Positions 57,302 to 64,000 of a stretch of DNA of 64,000 bases are shown here, piece by piece. Source of the DNA: Sapientia aquatica (GTDB lineage Bacteria > Pseudomonadota > Gammaproteobacteria > Burkholderiales > Burkholderiaceae_D); contig NZ_SMYL01000007.1 in the NCBI RefSeq assembly GCF_004358105.1, forward strand, positions 62,001 through 126,000. Reading direction: 5' to 3'. The translations under genes were made by a program, and so were the position numbers. Each line of letters begins with the position of its first letter. The first letter of the stretch is position 1. The notes under the pieces were generated by a model, which saw only the letters and a list, made by a program, of their open reading frames with translations, made no database searches and had not been told where the DNA came from.

Positions 57302-58048
57302 TCACTTCATCGATAACACTTCACTGATTTGTTTTCTCGGTTTGCGTGGCCAATTTCCCTCCGCTGCCTTACCAACCGCCAGCAACAAGACGGGGAATTC
57401 GTTCTCGCCCAAACCTAGTGACTTTGCCACTCCGGCTGGATCGAAACCAATCATCGCGCCTGACACCAGACCTCGATCTTGTGCTGCGTAGATTAAGGTC
57501 ATCGCTGCAAACGACGCCGAACGAATTGCCTCGTCGCGTTGATTTTGTGGATTGCCTTCGTACATGCCGGTCGCCATTCCAATCCAACCATCGTAGGCTG
57601 CTTGGTCTATCGCTTTGGCGTCCAACAATGGTTGAACAATGCGCGGCAAATCTTGGTAGCCGTTGAGTTTTCCGATGAAGGCAAACGTCACAGCAGCGTC
57701 TTTGACTTTCGCCTGTCCGTAGGCTAGGGCTTGCAATTCTTCTTTGGCAGCCGCGCTGCTCACCGCTACCACGCGCCAGTTTTGCATGTTGAATGAGGTC
57801 GGTGATTCAATGGCTAGGTTGACTAGTTCTTCGATTTCACTGTTGCTCAATACATGGGTTGGATCGAAGTTATTTGCCGATGTGCGTTGCTTGATGATGT
57901 CGGCAATGCGGGTCGTGTTGGCGTCTTTTACGAAATTGGTTTTTATTACGTCAGTTGCTGTGGCAGCGGCAGCCGCAGTAGTATCGCTGGTTTGCTCCGC
58001 AGCGTTTTGTTTATTCGAAAAGAGATAGTTGAAAAATCGTTTGATCAT
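57302..58048 (-). CDS. Nitroreductase family protein, copy A with N-terminal extension
   Basis: The 248-residue flavoprotein has the nitroreductase fold from about residue 46, with SPTSFNMQNWRVVAV near 83-97 (the FMN-binding SxxN pattern) and GLGENEFPVLLLAVGK near the end. It is about 80 percent identical by eye to the protein at 59088. It has an extra N terminus of about 45 residues: MIKRFFNYLFSNK followed by an Ala/Thr-rich stretch. A GGAG site six bases before the ATG supports the long form. Such enzymes reduce nitro groups, quinones or enones with NAD(P)H. It follows the NAD(P)-binding gene by 120 bases. Confidence 0.85.
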   Translation of the reverse strand: MIKRFFNYLFSNKQNAAEQTSDTTAAAAATATDVIKTNFVKDANTTRIADIIKQRTSANNFDPTHVLSNSEIEELVNLAIESPTSFNMQNWRVVAVSSAAAKEELQALAYGQAKVKDAAVTFAFIGKLNGYQDLPRIVQPLLDAKAIDQAAYDGWIGMATGMYEGNPQNQRDEAIRSASFAAMTLIYAAQDRGLVSGAMIGFDPAGVAKSLGLGENEFPVLLLAVGKAAEGNWPRKPRKQISEVLSMK

Positions 58049-58168
58049 GGTAGCTCCAGTAAATGTGGGTGAGTGTGAAATTCAGTTTGTTGACTTACGC
58101 CCGATTCTTTTGTCATGAGCGCAAGTGAGGTTCAATTCGCGTCGCAGATTGACGATTCAGTTCAAGTC

Positions 58169-58744
58169 CTAGCGCACTAACTTAAAACCGATGTCTGGGC
58201 CGTTACCCAGCACATAACCAAGCAAAATAGTGAAGTAGCCCATTGCTTCGAGATGGCGAGCATTTTGCAAAGGGCCGCCGTCCACCGCATCAAAGCCCAG
58301 CGCTTTGGCTATTTGCAGCACCAGATGACGCGCGTCGGAGTCATTGCCGGCGGCAAACACGGTTAGACGTTGGTCTTTCAACTTGCCTTGCGCCATGTGC
58401 TGTACAAAAACAGTATTGAGGCTCTTGACCACTTTCGCGTGCGGCAACAGTTTTTGTAATTCTTCCGCACCGCTAGTCGAAAAGCCGATAGCCAATTGCA
58501 GCTCTGGTGTGAGCGCGTTGGTGACATCGACCACAATTTTGCCGTTAGCGGTTGCGCCGATTTCGCGCACGGTTTCTTGGATGGCGACAAATGGTACGGC
58601 CAAGAAGATCACATCGGCCCAATCAACCGCCGCTGCTACGTGGCCTTTTTTAGCGCTGCGAACTTGGAAACCGGCGCTGACTAAACCGTCCTCTAATACT
58701 GTTCCTACATTGCCTTTTCCGATGATGGCGATTTTTTGATGCAT
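58169..58744 (-). CDS. NAD(P)-binding reductase, F420-dependent oxidoreductase-like, copy A
   Basis: The 191-residue protein starts with a dinucleotide-binding loop KIAIIGKGNVGTVLEDGLVS (residues 4-23) and continues with SAKKG, a basic turn typical of NADP(H) preference, then ADVIFLAVPF and VVDVTNAL. It belongs to the family annotated as NADPH-dependent F420 reductase, although betaproteobacteria of this kind are not known to make F420; some relatives act on other substrates. It is about 80 percent identical by eye to the copy at 62035. An 87-base operator-like element lies 66 bases upstream. Confidence 0.85.
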   Translation of the reverse strand: MHQKIAIIGKGNVGTVLEDGLVSAGFQVRSAKKGHVAAAVDWADVIFLAVPFVAIQETVREIGATANGKIVVDVTNALTPELQLAIGFSTSGAEELQKLLPHAKVVKSLNTVFVQHMAQGKLKDQRLTVFAAGNDSDARHLVLQIAKALGFDAVDGGPLQNARHLEAMGYFTILLGYVLGNGPDIGFKLVR

Positions 58745-58810
58745 GTTGATTCCCTGAGTAGTGACTTCTAATGTCGAATGAACACCGCAGCCAAGGCATG
58801 GAGTGCAGCC

Positions 58811-58897
58811 AATGGTGCGAAGCGCTCAATATAGGGATTAAGTTTATTGTGCACTAGATGGTTAAATTGGGAATAACTGTGCAGGATAATGGACAAT
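58811..58897 (-). promoter_or_regulatory. Promoter/operator element, copy A (orphan)
   Basis: The 87 bases match 62681-62767 without gaps at 72 positions by my count. The best-kept part is TTTATTGTGCACTAGATGGT and the ACTGTGCA...ATAATGGACAAT end. The copy lies upstream of the NAD(P)-binding reductase gene, as copy B does. It is probably the regulatory site of the LysR protein at 62771. Confidence 0.75.
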
Positions 58898-58976
58898 ATT
58901 GCGCGAACAGATGCTGGATTTGCTTTGGCGAAAATGGCGGGACGAGTTTTAGTGAATTTATGTATCGCAGAACGCA

Positions 58977-59011
58977 AAAAGCCAACGCCGCTTGGTTCGG
59001 CATTGGCTTTT
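58977..59011 (-). terminator. Rho-independent terminator after nitroreductase copy B
   Basis: On the minus strand AAAAGCCAATGCCG and CGGCGTTGGCTTTT make a stem of 14 pairs with one mismatch or G-U pair and a seven-base loop, ending in T. It separates the two duplicated operons. Confidence 0.8.
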
Positions 59012-59087
59012 GTGCATGGCGACTTAGTGCTGGCGGATTAAAAGCACACTTGTTAACTAGGCTAAGGCCAAGGTAGCAGCCGTCAGT

Positions 59088-59702
59088 TTACTTAATCGAT
59101 AAAACTTCGCTAAGGTTTTTACGTGGTTTGCGCGGCCAGTTGCCCGGTGCGGGTTTGCCCACAGCCAGCAGCAATACTGGGAATTCATTCTCGCCCAAGC
59201 CAAGAGCTTGCGCTACGCCAGTCGCATCAAAACCAATCATCGGGCCGGACACCAAACCTTTATCTTGCGCCGCATACATCAAGGTCATCGCCGCGAATGC
59301 CGACGAACGAATTGCTTCGTCGCGTTGATTTTGTGGATGACCTTCGTACATGCCTTTGGCCATGCCGATCCAACCGTCATAGGCTGCTTGATCAATCGCC
59401 TTAGCATCCAATAGCGGCTTGATCAATGTTGGTAAATCTTGATAGCCATTTAGTTTCCCGATGAAGGCAAACGTCACCGCCGCATCTTTTACTTTCGGTT
59501 GGCCATAAGCTAAGGCTTTAAATTCTTCTTTGGCCGCTGGGCTGGTGATTGCGACGACGCGCCAGTTTTGCATATTGAATGAGGTCGGTGTTTCGATGGC
59601 TAACTGAACCAATGCTTCGATTTCTTCTGTACTCAAAACACTAGTCGGATCGAAATTATTGGCCGATGTTCTTTGCTTAATAATATCAACGGTATTTGAC
59701 AT
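59088..59702 (-). CDS. Nitroreductase family protein, copy B
   Basis: The ATG at 59702 has AAGGA upstream; an open frame to 59780 has no support. The 204-residue flavoprotein begins MSNTVDIIKQRTSANNFDP, with TPTSFNMQNWRVVAI near residues 38-52 and GLGENEFPVLLLAVGK near the end. It matches copy A from residue 5 onwards. The enzyme probably reduces quinones, nitro compounds or enals with NAD(P)H. It is the last gene of the operon that starts at the LysR-controlled reductase gene at 62610, and a terminator follows. Confidence 0.88.
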   Translation of the reverse strand: MSNTVDIIKQRTSANNFDPTSVLSTEEIEALVQLAIETPTSFNMQNWRVVAITSPAAKEEFKALAYGQPKVKDAAVTFAFIGKLNGYQDLPTLIKPLLDAKAIDQAAYDGWIGMAKGMYEGHPQNQRDEAIRSSAFAAMTLMYAAQDKGLVSGPMIGFDATGVAQALGLGENEFPVLLLAVGKPAPGNWPRKPRKNLSEVLSIK

Positions 59703-59968
59703 GATTTTTCCTTGGATTAACGATGATTGAAATGCTACTGCGCTTTGCCGATCAACTGCCTCATCTCGTTCTAAACCCAATCGTGCTACTTGGTTTTAGT
59801 ACGACGATAATTACTACTAAATTCTGTTTGTCGCCGCGCTACTAAGCCAATTTTCTGCCTGCTGCGGCAGGATAATTAAAAATGCGAATGGACGAATGCT
59901 GGAACTTAAAAATGGTGAACTGGCATAATTTTTTGTGCCGAAACTGGTTTTTGCTTCACTCAGCAGAT

Positions 59969-60427
59969 TCAGAGTTGGTTGGCTTTTACAGCTAACATCG
60001 CATTCAAAAAATCGACTAGGTGTCGAAAAGTAACGCTCGATTTTTCAAGTAACCCATCAAATAAACCAGTGGCTAACGCTTCTTTAATCGTTAAATTCCC
60101 AGGTTGACCAGTGCGCAAAACGACGATTGGTTTGTCGTCCGAAGGAGTTTGGTTGTGTAGCCATTGTGCTAGTTTTAAGCCAGCGTCGCGCGCTTCCATC
60201 ACCATGTCGAGCAAAATTAGATCGATTTTTTCTGGTGGCTGTTTGAGCCAGTCAATCGCTTCACGGGCAGAATAAGCGTGCGAAAAATTGATGTTGCGGT
60301 TATGAATGCGCACACCTTTAAGCGCGAATTCTGTTGCCGCGTGAACATCAATATCGTCGTCAACGATTAAGATATTCCATTGTTCATTGCTGCAGGTATC
60401 GGGGTTGTTTTGGTATTCAGAATACAT
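59969..60427 (-). CDS. Single-domain response regulator
   Basis: I take the ATG at 60427, since GGGAAG lies five bases upstream; an ATG at 60439 lacks this. The 152-residue protein is a receiver domain with D23-D25 in LIVDDDIDVHAAT, phosphoacceptor D74 in ILLDMVMEARD, T106 in VVLRTGQPG and K129 in EKSS. The LRTGQPG and VMEARDAG features recall receivers fused to the DUF3369 domain, but no output domain follows. No kinase gene is nearby. It lies inside the redox operon, 266 bases from the nitroreductase start. Confidence 0.8.
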   Translation of the reverse strand: MYSEYQNNPDTCSNEQWNILIVDDDIDVHAATEFALKGVRIHNRNINFSHAYSAREAIDWLKQPPEKIDLILLDMVMEARDAGLKLAQWLHNQTPSDDKPIVVLRTGQPGNLTIKEALATGLFDGLLEKSSVTFRHLVDFLNAMLAVKANQL

Positions 60428-60564
60428 ATTGCTTCCCATGTTGGTATGGTGTTTGGTGCCGACTTTTTTATCGCGCAATCGAACAAGGTAATTAGCAAAG
60501 GCCAACGTTGCGATAGAGATTGGGTACGCCCGATTCAATTAAACCAAGGCGTACCGTTGATCAA

Positions 60565-61125
60565 TTACTGACCTAAGCCAATTTGTTTCATGAAGGCTTG
60601 GTTATCCCAGGACAACCATTCTTCATCCATCACACCGTTTTTCCAGTGACCGATAGTGACCATGGTTAGTTTGTAGGCTTTGCCGGTAGGCGCAATGGAC
60701 TTGCCGCCGCCAATATTCATTGGTTGGCTAAACGTGCCTTCCAATACACCTTGCACCGCGGTGTAGTCGCCGGATGCGATGCGGATTGGATGCACGTTGA
60801 TGTGGTTGTCTGGCGCAAAGCTAAACAATGGTTTTAATTGTTCAATATGGTCAGCTAAACCTGTTGTGGTTGAGCCGTCTGGATAGTGAACGATGATGTT
60901 CTGTGCGTGGCTGTGGGACAGTTCATCCCATTTTTGTCCGCTGTAGACGTTGAAGTCTAAATCGTCGAAATTGGCTAGGTGACCTTTTTCCAATTCCTTG
61001 GCTTTTTTGACTTTAGCCAATTGATGTTTCATCGCTTCGATTTCTTTTTCACTTTGCGCGAACGAAGAAACCGACACTGCGGCAGTAACGAGAGCTACTA
61101 GTAAAGCTGGAAGTACTTGTTTCAT
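60565..61125 (-). CDS. Exported SnoaL-like (ester cyclase) protein
   Basis: The 186-residue protein has a signal peptide cut after SVSSFA. A charged helical segment follows (residues 25-50, EKEIEAMKHQLAKVKKAKEL), then a SnoaL-like domain with TGLADHIEQLKPLFSFAPDNH near residues 88-108 and VMDEEWLSWDNQAFMKQIG at the end, the usual ester-cyclase pattern. SnoaL folds act as cyclases, isomerases or binding domains; activity cannot be predicted. It follows the dioxygenase gene by 61 bases and may detoxify or bind the same class of small molecules. Confidence 0.78.
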   Translation of the reverse strand: MKQVLPALLVALVTAAVSVSSFAQSEKEIEAMKHQLAKVKKAKELEKGHLANFDDLDFNVYSGQKWDELSHSHAQNIIVHYPDGSTTTGLADHIEQLKPLFSFAPDNHINVHPIRIASGDYTAVQGVLEGTFSQPMNIGGGKSIAPTGKAYKLTMVTIGHWKNGVMDEEWLSWDNQAFMKQIGLGQ

Positions 61126-61186
61126 AATTAACCTGAAAATAAATAGTAAAAAAATTAAATGGAAATAGGGGACTTAAACATTGACG

Positions 61187-61987
61187 TTACAGCGCCCCAA
61201 ATTCGTACGATGTCATGGGAACTTTCATGACATATTCGGTGAACATTGTTTTGCCAATGCTCTCACCAGCGGCACCAGCGACGACCATCAAGGGAATTAA
61301 GTGATCCTCTTGCGGGTGAACTAAGCGGGCGCCGGGTGCGGATTCCCAATTCAATAATGCGTGTTCGCGCACGGCGCTGTCCGTCTGCTCGACCGCGTTA
61401 TTGAGATAGCCTTGGAAACCCTCAGCAATGCGGGTTGATTCAGCGCGACCAAAACCGGACATGTTGTGGTACGTCAGACCGCTGCCGATAATGAGTACGC
61501 CTTCATTACGCAAGGGCGCAAGTGCTTGGCCCATGCGGATATGTTCGGCCACGTTGTAAGTTCGTTTCATCGACAGCGACACGACCGGCACGTCTGCGTT
61601 TGGAAACATCAAGGACAGCGGTACGAACGTGCCGTGATCGAACCCACGATGGCCACTTTCTCTGACCGCCAAACCATGGTCAGATAACAAGGCTTTGACT
61701 CTTGCTGCGACTGATGGTGAGCCCGGTGCGGGATACTTGACGCGATAAGTGTTTTCTGGAAAACCGTAGTAGTCATACACCATCGAGGGATTGGCTGCCG
61801 TCGAAACGGTAAATTCGCTCTCTTCCCAATGACCAGAAATAGCCACGATCGCCGTTGGTTTGGTGGGCAGTCGCTTCGATAATGCTCTGAACTCGGCTTC
61901 TGTTTTTACATACAGACCACGCATCCCGTCCACGAAAGGCCAAGGCCCGCCGCCGTGCGATACAAAATAAACTGGCATTCTGGTCAT
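61187..61987 (-). CDS. DODA-type extradiol dioxygenase family protein
   Basis: The 266-residue protein matches the class III extradiol dioxygenase family related to 4,5-DOPA dioxygenase (YgiD). Metal-ligand histidines are visible at VSHGGGP (residues 9-15), ISGHWEE near residues 50-56 and GFDHGTFVPLSLMFP near residues 117-131, with TYHNMSG near residue 172. These proteins use Fe(II) or Zn(II); some cleave catechol rings. It lies 47 bases after the NAD(P)-binding reductase copy B and belongs to the same transcript. Confidence 0.88.
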   Translation of the reverse strand: MTRMPVYFVSHGGGPWPFVDGMRGLYVKTEAEFRALSKRLPTKPTAIVAISGHWEESEFTVSTAANPSMVYDYYGFPENTYRVKYPAPGSPSVAARVKALLSDHGLAVRESGHRGFDHGTFVPLSLMFPNADVPVVSLSMKRTYNVAEHIRMGQALAPLRNEGVLIIGSGLTYHNMSGFGRAESTRIAEGFQGYLNNAVEQTDSAVREHALLNWESAPGARLVHPQEDHLIPLMVVAGAAGESIGKTMFTEYVMKVPMTSYEFGAL

Positions 61988-62034
61988 ACTGTTCTCCCTG
62001 CTGATTGCTGTCGAAGTGATTGATTTGCTTGGTC

Positions 62035-62610
62035 TTAGCGCACTAACTTCAAGCCGATGTTTGGACCATTACCCAACACATAGCCCAATAAAATGTTGAA
62101 GTAGCCCACCGCTTCCAAATGACGTGAGTTTTGCAATGGTCCGCCGTCAACGGCATCAAAGCCGAGTGCTTTGGTCAATTGCAAAACGAGTTGGCGTGCT
62201 TCGGCATCGTCACCCGCGGCGAACACGGTCAAAGGCTGTTCGTGCAAGCTGCCGAGCGCCATGTGCTGCGCAAACACGGTGTTTAAGCTCTTAACGACCT
62301 TGGCGTGCGGCAGTAATTTTTGCAATTCTTCTGCGCCGCTGGTGCTGTAACCCAGCGCTAATTGCATTTCTGGTGTTAAGGCGTTGGTGACATCGACCAC
62401 GATTTTTCCATCGGCAGTTGCGCCGATTTCGCGCACAGTTTCTCCGATAGAGATGAACGGTACGGCTAAAAAGATGACATCGGCCCATTCAGTAGCGTTG
62501 ACTACCTGGCCTTTTTTGGCAGTACGAACCTGATAGCCTGCACTGACAAAACCGTTTTCTAGTGCTTTTCCGACATTCCCTTTCCCGATGATGGCGATTT
62601 TTTGATTCAT
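62035..62610 (-). CDS. NAD(P)-binding reductase, F420-dependent oxidoreductase-like, copy B
   Basis: The 191-residue protein begins KIAIIGKGNVGKALENGFVS (residues 4-23), the dinucleotide loop, followed by TAKKG and VVDVTNALTPEMQLALG. It pairs with copy A at 58169 over its whole length. As first gene of the minus-strand operon it is divergent from the LysR gene and 70 bases from the conserved operator element. The redox partner and substrate are unknown; its neighbours suggest quinone or electrophile stress. Confidence 0.86.
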   Translation of the reverse strand: MNQKIAIIGKGNVGKALENGFVSAGYQVRTAKKGQVVNATEWADVIFLAVPFISIGETVREIGATADGKIVVDVTNALTPEMQLALGYSTSGAEELQKLLPHAKVVKSLNTVFAQHMALGSLHEQPLTVFAAGDDAEARQLVLQLTKALGFDAVDGGPLQNSRHLEAVGYFNILLGYVLGNGPNIGLKLVR

Positions 62611-62680
62611 GATTTTTCCCTGAGTGAATGATGATTTAAGTTATAAAAACAGCCGCATCCACTGGGTTAATTTGTTGGGT

Positions 62681-62767
62681 AGTGGTGCGATGGCGTAACT
62701 ATAGGGATTGTCTTTATTGTGCACTAGATGGTAAAGTTGGGAATGACTGTGCAAAATAATGGACAAT
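62681..62767. promoter_or_regulatory. Divergent promoter/operator element, copy B
   Basis: This 87-base element lies between the NAD(P)-binding reductase gene and the LysR gene and is repeated at 58811-58897. It contains ATTGTGCAC and, 50 bases on, GGACAAT, partly symmetric halves such as LysR proteins bind. It includes the upstream ATG at 62759, which suggests that the real LysR start lies further downstream. Confidence 0.75.
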
Positions 62768-62770
62768 TCT

Positions 62771-63682
62771 ATGGATCTCGACGCCATCACCGTATTCGTT
62801 CAAGTGGTTCAAGCAGGCAATTTATCGGCCGCAGCGCGGCGCATGAATATGCCCAAAACTACGGTCAGTGCCAAGCTAGCTGCCTTAGAAAAACGCTTAG
62901 GTGTGAACTTGATTTTGCGCACCACGCGCAAGTTGCACGTGACCGAAGCAGGCGAAAAATATTTCTATCACTGCTTAAATGCATTGCGTGAAGTAGAGCA
63001 GGGCGAAGAAGCGTTGAAGTCACTGCAAGGCAAGCCGACGGGGCTAATTAAAGTCACCGCGCCGGTTGATGTGGGACACACAGTATTGCCCAAAGTCGTG
63101 CAGACATTTTTGGACAAATACCCCGAATGTAATGTTGAACTACTTATCACTAATCGCGAGGTCAATTTGGTTGGTGAAGGCGTAGATTTAGCGATTCGAG
63201 CCGGAAGGTTAAAGGATTCATCCTTAATTGCAAAACGGTTTTTTGATGCGCAAGCCAATTTGTGGATGGCACCAAGTTACATGAATAAAGTCGGCCCGAT
63301 AAAGCACCCATCGGATTTAGAAAAAGCGACTTTTATTTGGAATAAGGACGATTCCGTATTGCTGACCAAAGGCAGTCAAGAAGTCCATGTCAAAATCGGG
63401 AATCGTGTCGTGATAAACGATTTTGAAGCCGCGCGCGAGTTGGCGATTTGTGGATTAGGGATTACCTGGTTGCCGCACTTTTTGTCGGAACATGCGGCCG
63501 AAAGGGGAGCCATTATTCCCGTTTTACCTGATTGGAAAACGAAAATTAAAGGCTCCTTTTATTTTGTCTATGCGACCAATAAATATGTCTCACCCAAGAT
63601 CCAAGCCTTTATGCAAGTTGCTTACGATGTGGTGGCGGCTAGCGCTAAGCATCGGGATGAATCGCCTCTCAAGATCGACTAG
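62771..63682 (+). CDS. LysR family transcriptional regulator
   Basis: The 303-residue protein begins MDLDAITVFVQVVQAGNLS with the winged helix at residues 1-60 (SAAARRMNMPKTTVSAKLAALEKRLG) and an effector domain of the LysR_substrate type. I place the start at 62771 because the earlier in-frame ATG at 62759 lies inside a DNA element conserved in the orphan copy; both are possible. Regulators of this branch usually control a divergent redox or degradation operon. Its probable targets are the reductase genes at 62035 and 58169. It ends two bases before the convergent edge gene. Confidence 0.87.
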   Translation: MDLDAITVFVQVVQAGNLSAAARRMNMPKTTVSAKLAALEKRLGVNLILRTTRKLHVTEAGEKYFYHCLNALREVEQGEEALKSLQGKPTGLIKVTAPVDVGHTVLPKVVQTFLDKYPECNVELLITNREVNLVGEGVDLAIRAGRLKDSSLIAKRFFDAQANLWMAPSYMNKVGPIKHPSDLEKATFIWNKDDSVLLTKGSQEVHVKIGNRVVINDFEAARELAICGLGITWLPHFLSEHAAERGAIIPVLPDWKTKIKGSFYFVYATNKYVSPKIQAFMQVAYDVVAASAKHRDESPLKID

Positions 63683-63684
63683 AT

Positions 63685-64000
63685 TTAAAAACTGACCTGA
63701 TCCATTTTTGGTATTTTGCGTTTCTTAGGAACGAAATCAAAAGTAAATTTAATCGGCGTCGCTCCTTGGGCGTTGACCGAAATTAATTGCGTCAACGGCG
63801 CTTTGACGTAACCCATGTCCGGATGCCAAGCATGTAATTCATAACTACCGGCGGGCAGGTTTTCTAATGCGGCGCTGCCTTTTTCATCGCTCTTGGCAAA
63901 GTAGGGCGTGTCTACGATCACCACATATGCGCGCATCCATTCGTGCAATAAACAGTAAGCCACCACGATGCCGGGTTTGTCGAACAAAATCGGTGCTGGG
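63685..64000 (-). CDS. Cupredoxin/methylamine-utilisation-like protein, C-terminal part (runs off right edge)
   Basis: The minus-strand frame is open to base 64000, so only about 105 C-terminal residues are seen. FDKPGIVVAYCLLHEWMRAY is close to the FDKPG-x-V-x-CNIHDWM pattern of exported plastocyanin-like proteins annotated as methylamine utilisation proteins. It then continues into a carboxypeptidase regulatory-like beta fold (YFAKSDEKGSAALENLPAG, then YELHAWHPDMG). The cysteine and histidines of the first part would be copper or metal ligands. The start and signal peptide lie outside the window. Confidence 0.7.
   Translation of the reverse strand, partial: PAPILFDKPGIVVAYCLLHEWMRAYVVIVDTPYFAKSDEKGSAALENLPAGSYELHAWHPDMGYVKAPLTQLISVNAQGATPIKFTFDFVPKKRKIPKMDQVSF

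Larger units (their letters stand above)
58745..59087. other. Intergenic region with orphan LysR operator and terminator
   Basis: These 343 bases hold the copy A element at 58811-58897 and the terminator at 58977-59011. The LysR gene that follows the matching element at 62681 is absent here: similarity stops at 58897. No open frame is recognised. Confidence 0.7.

Noticed and set aside
59855-59871. CTGCC...GGCAG hairpin between nitroreductase copy B and the response regulator gene
   Set aside because: The stem is five bases with no T-run on either strand, so I do not call a terminator.

Overview
The window looks like chromosomal DNA of a betaproteobacterium, most likely Burkholderiales and probably Oxalobacteraceae (an Undibacterium-like genome). 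I infer this from protein resemblance, the moderate GC content, and the gene order yebC-purD-hemF-nadD-rsfS-rlmH-maf-rng with metG next to apbC. It is dense core sequence with no rRNA, tRNA, insertion sequence, prophage or CRISPR array that I can recognise. Both ends cut through a gene: a GT9-like glycosyltransferase on the left and a cupredoxin-like protein on the right.

Positions 1-11015 are almost entirely minus strand: a FlxA-like coiled-coil protein, then a housekeeping block (RNase G, Maf, RlmH, RsfS, NadD, HemF, PurD, YebC), an MdfA-type multidrug transporter and phosphatidylserine decarboxylase. Positions 11356-14446 hold a secreted DUF885 protein, a small membrane protein and a Phd/YefM-ParE-like toxin-antitoxin pair whose promoter contains a TGTACA palindrome. 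Positions 14538-21404 form one minus-strand sulfate assimilation operon: TauE-like exporter, sulfite reductase, DUF934, APS reductase, CysD, CysN and a siroheme-pathway methyltransferase. It diverges from a CysB-type regulator at 21629.

Positions 22583-35342 are accessory: a methyltransferase, an unrecognised probable outer-membrane protein, a fumarylacetoacetase-family enzyme, an ABC exporter with a GntR/YtrA regulator and a perfect palindromic operator, a PilZ protein, an exported esterase/amidohydrolase/HbpS-like trio, an unusual solute-binding-like protein without a signal peptide, a DUF3052 protein and a VOC protein. Positions 35436-47525 return to core functions (PanC, ScpA, DUF3460, SulP transporter, MetG, ApbC/Mrp, SecA, an EamA transporter, a GNAT acetyltransferase).

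Positions 47643-57180 carry a divergent peptide-modification-type cluster: two transglutaminase-fold proteins, two circularly permuted ATP-grasp enzymes and two alpha-E domains, one ATP-grasp/alpha-E pair being fused in a single protein. The families have been linked by comparative genomics, but their substrate and product are unknown. Positions 57302-63682 form a redox island in which a nitroreductase and an NAD(P)-binding reductase each occur twice. An 87-bp promoter/operator element also occurs twice, but only one copy still has its LysR gene. These two regions are the most interesting parts of the window.
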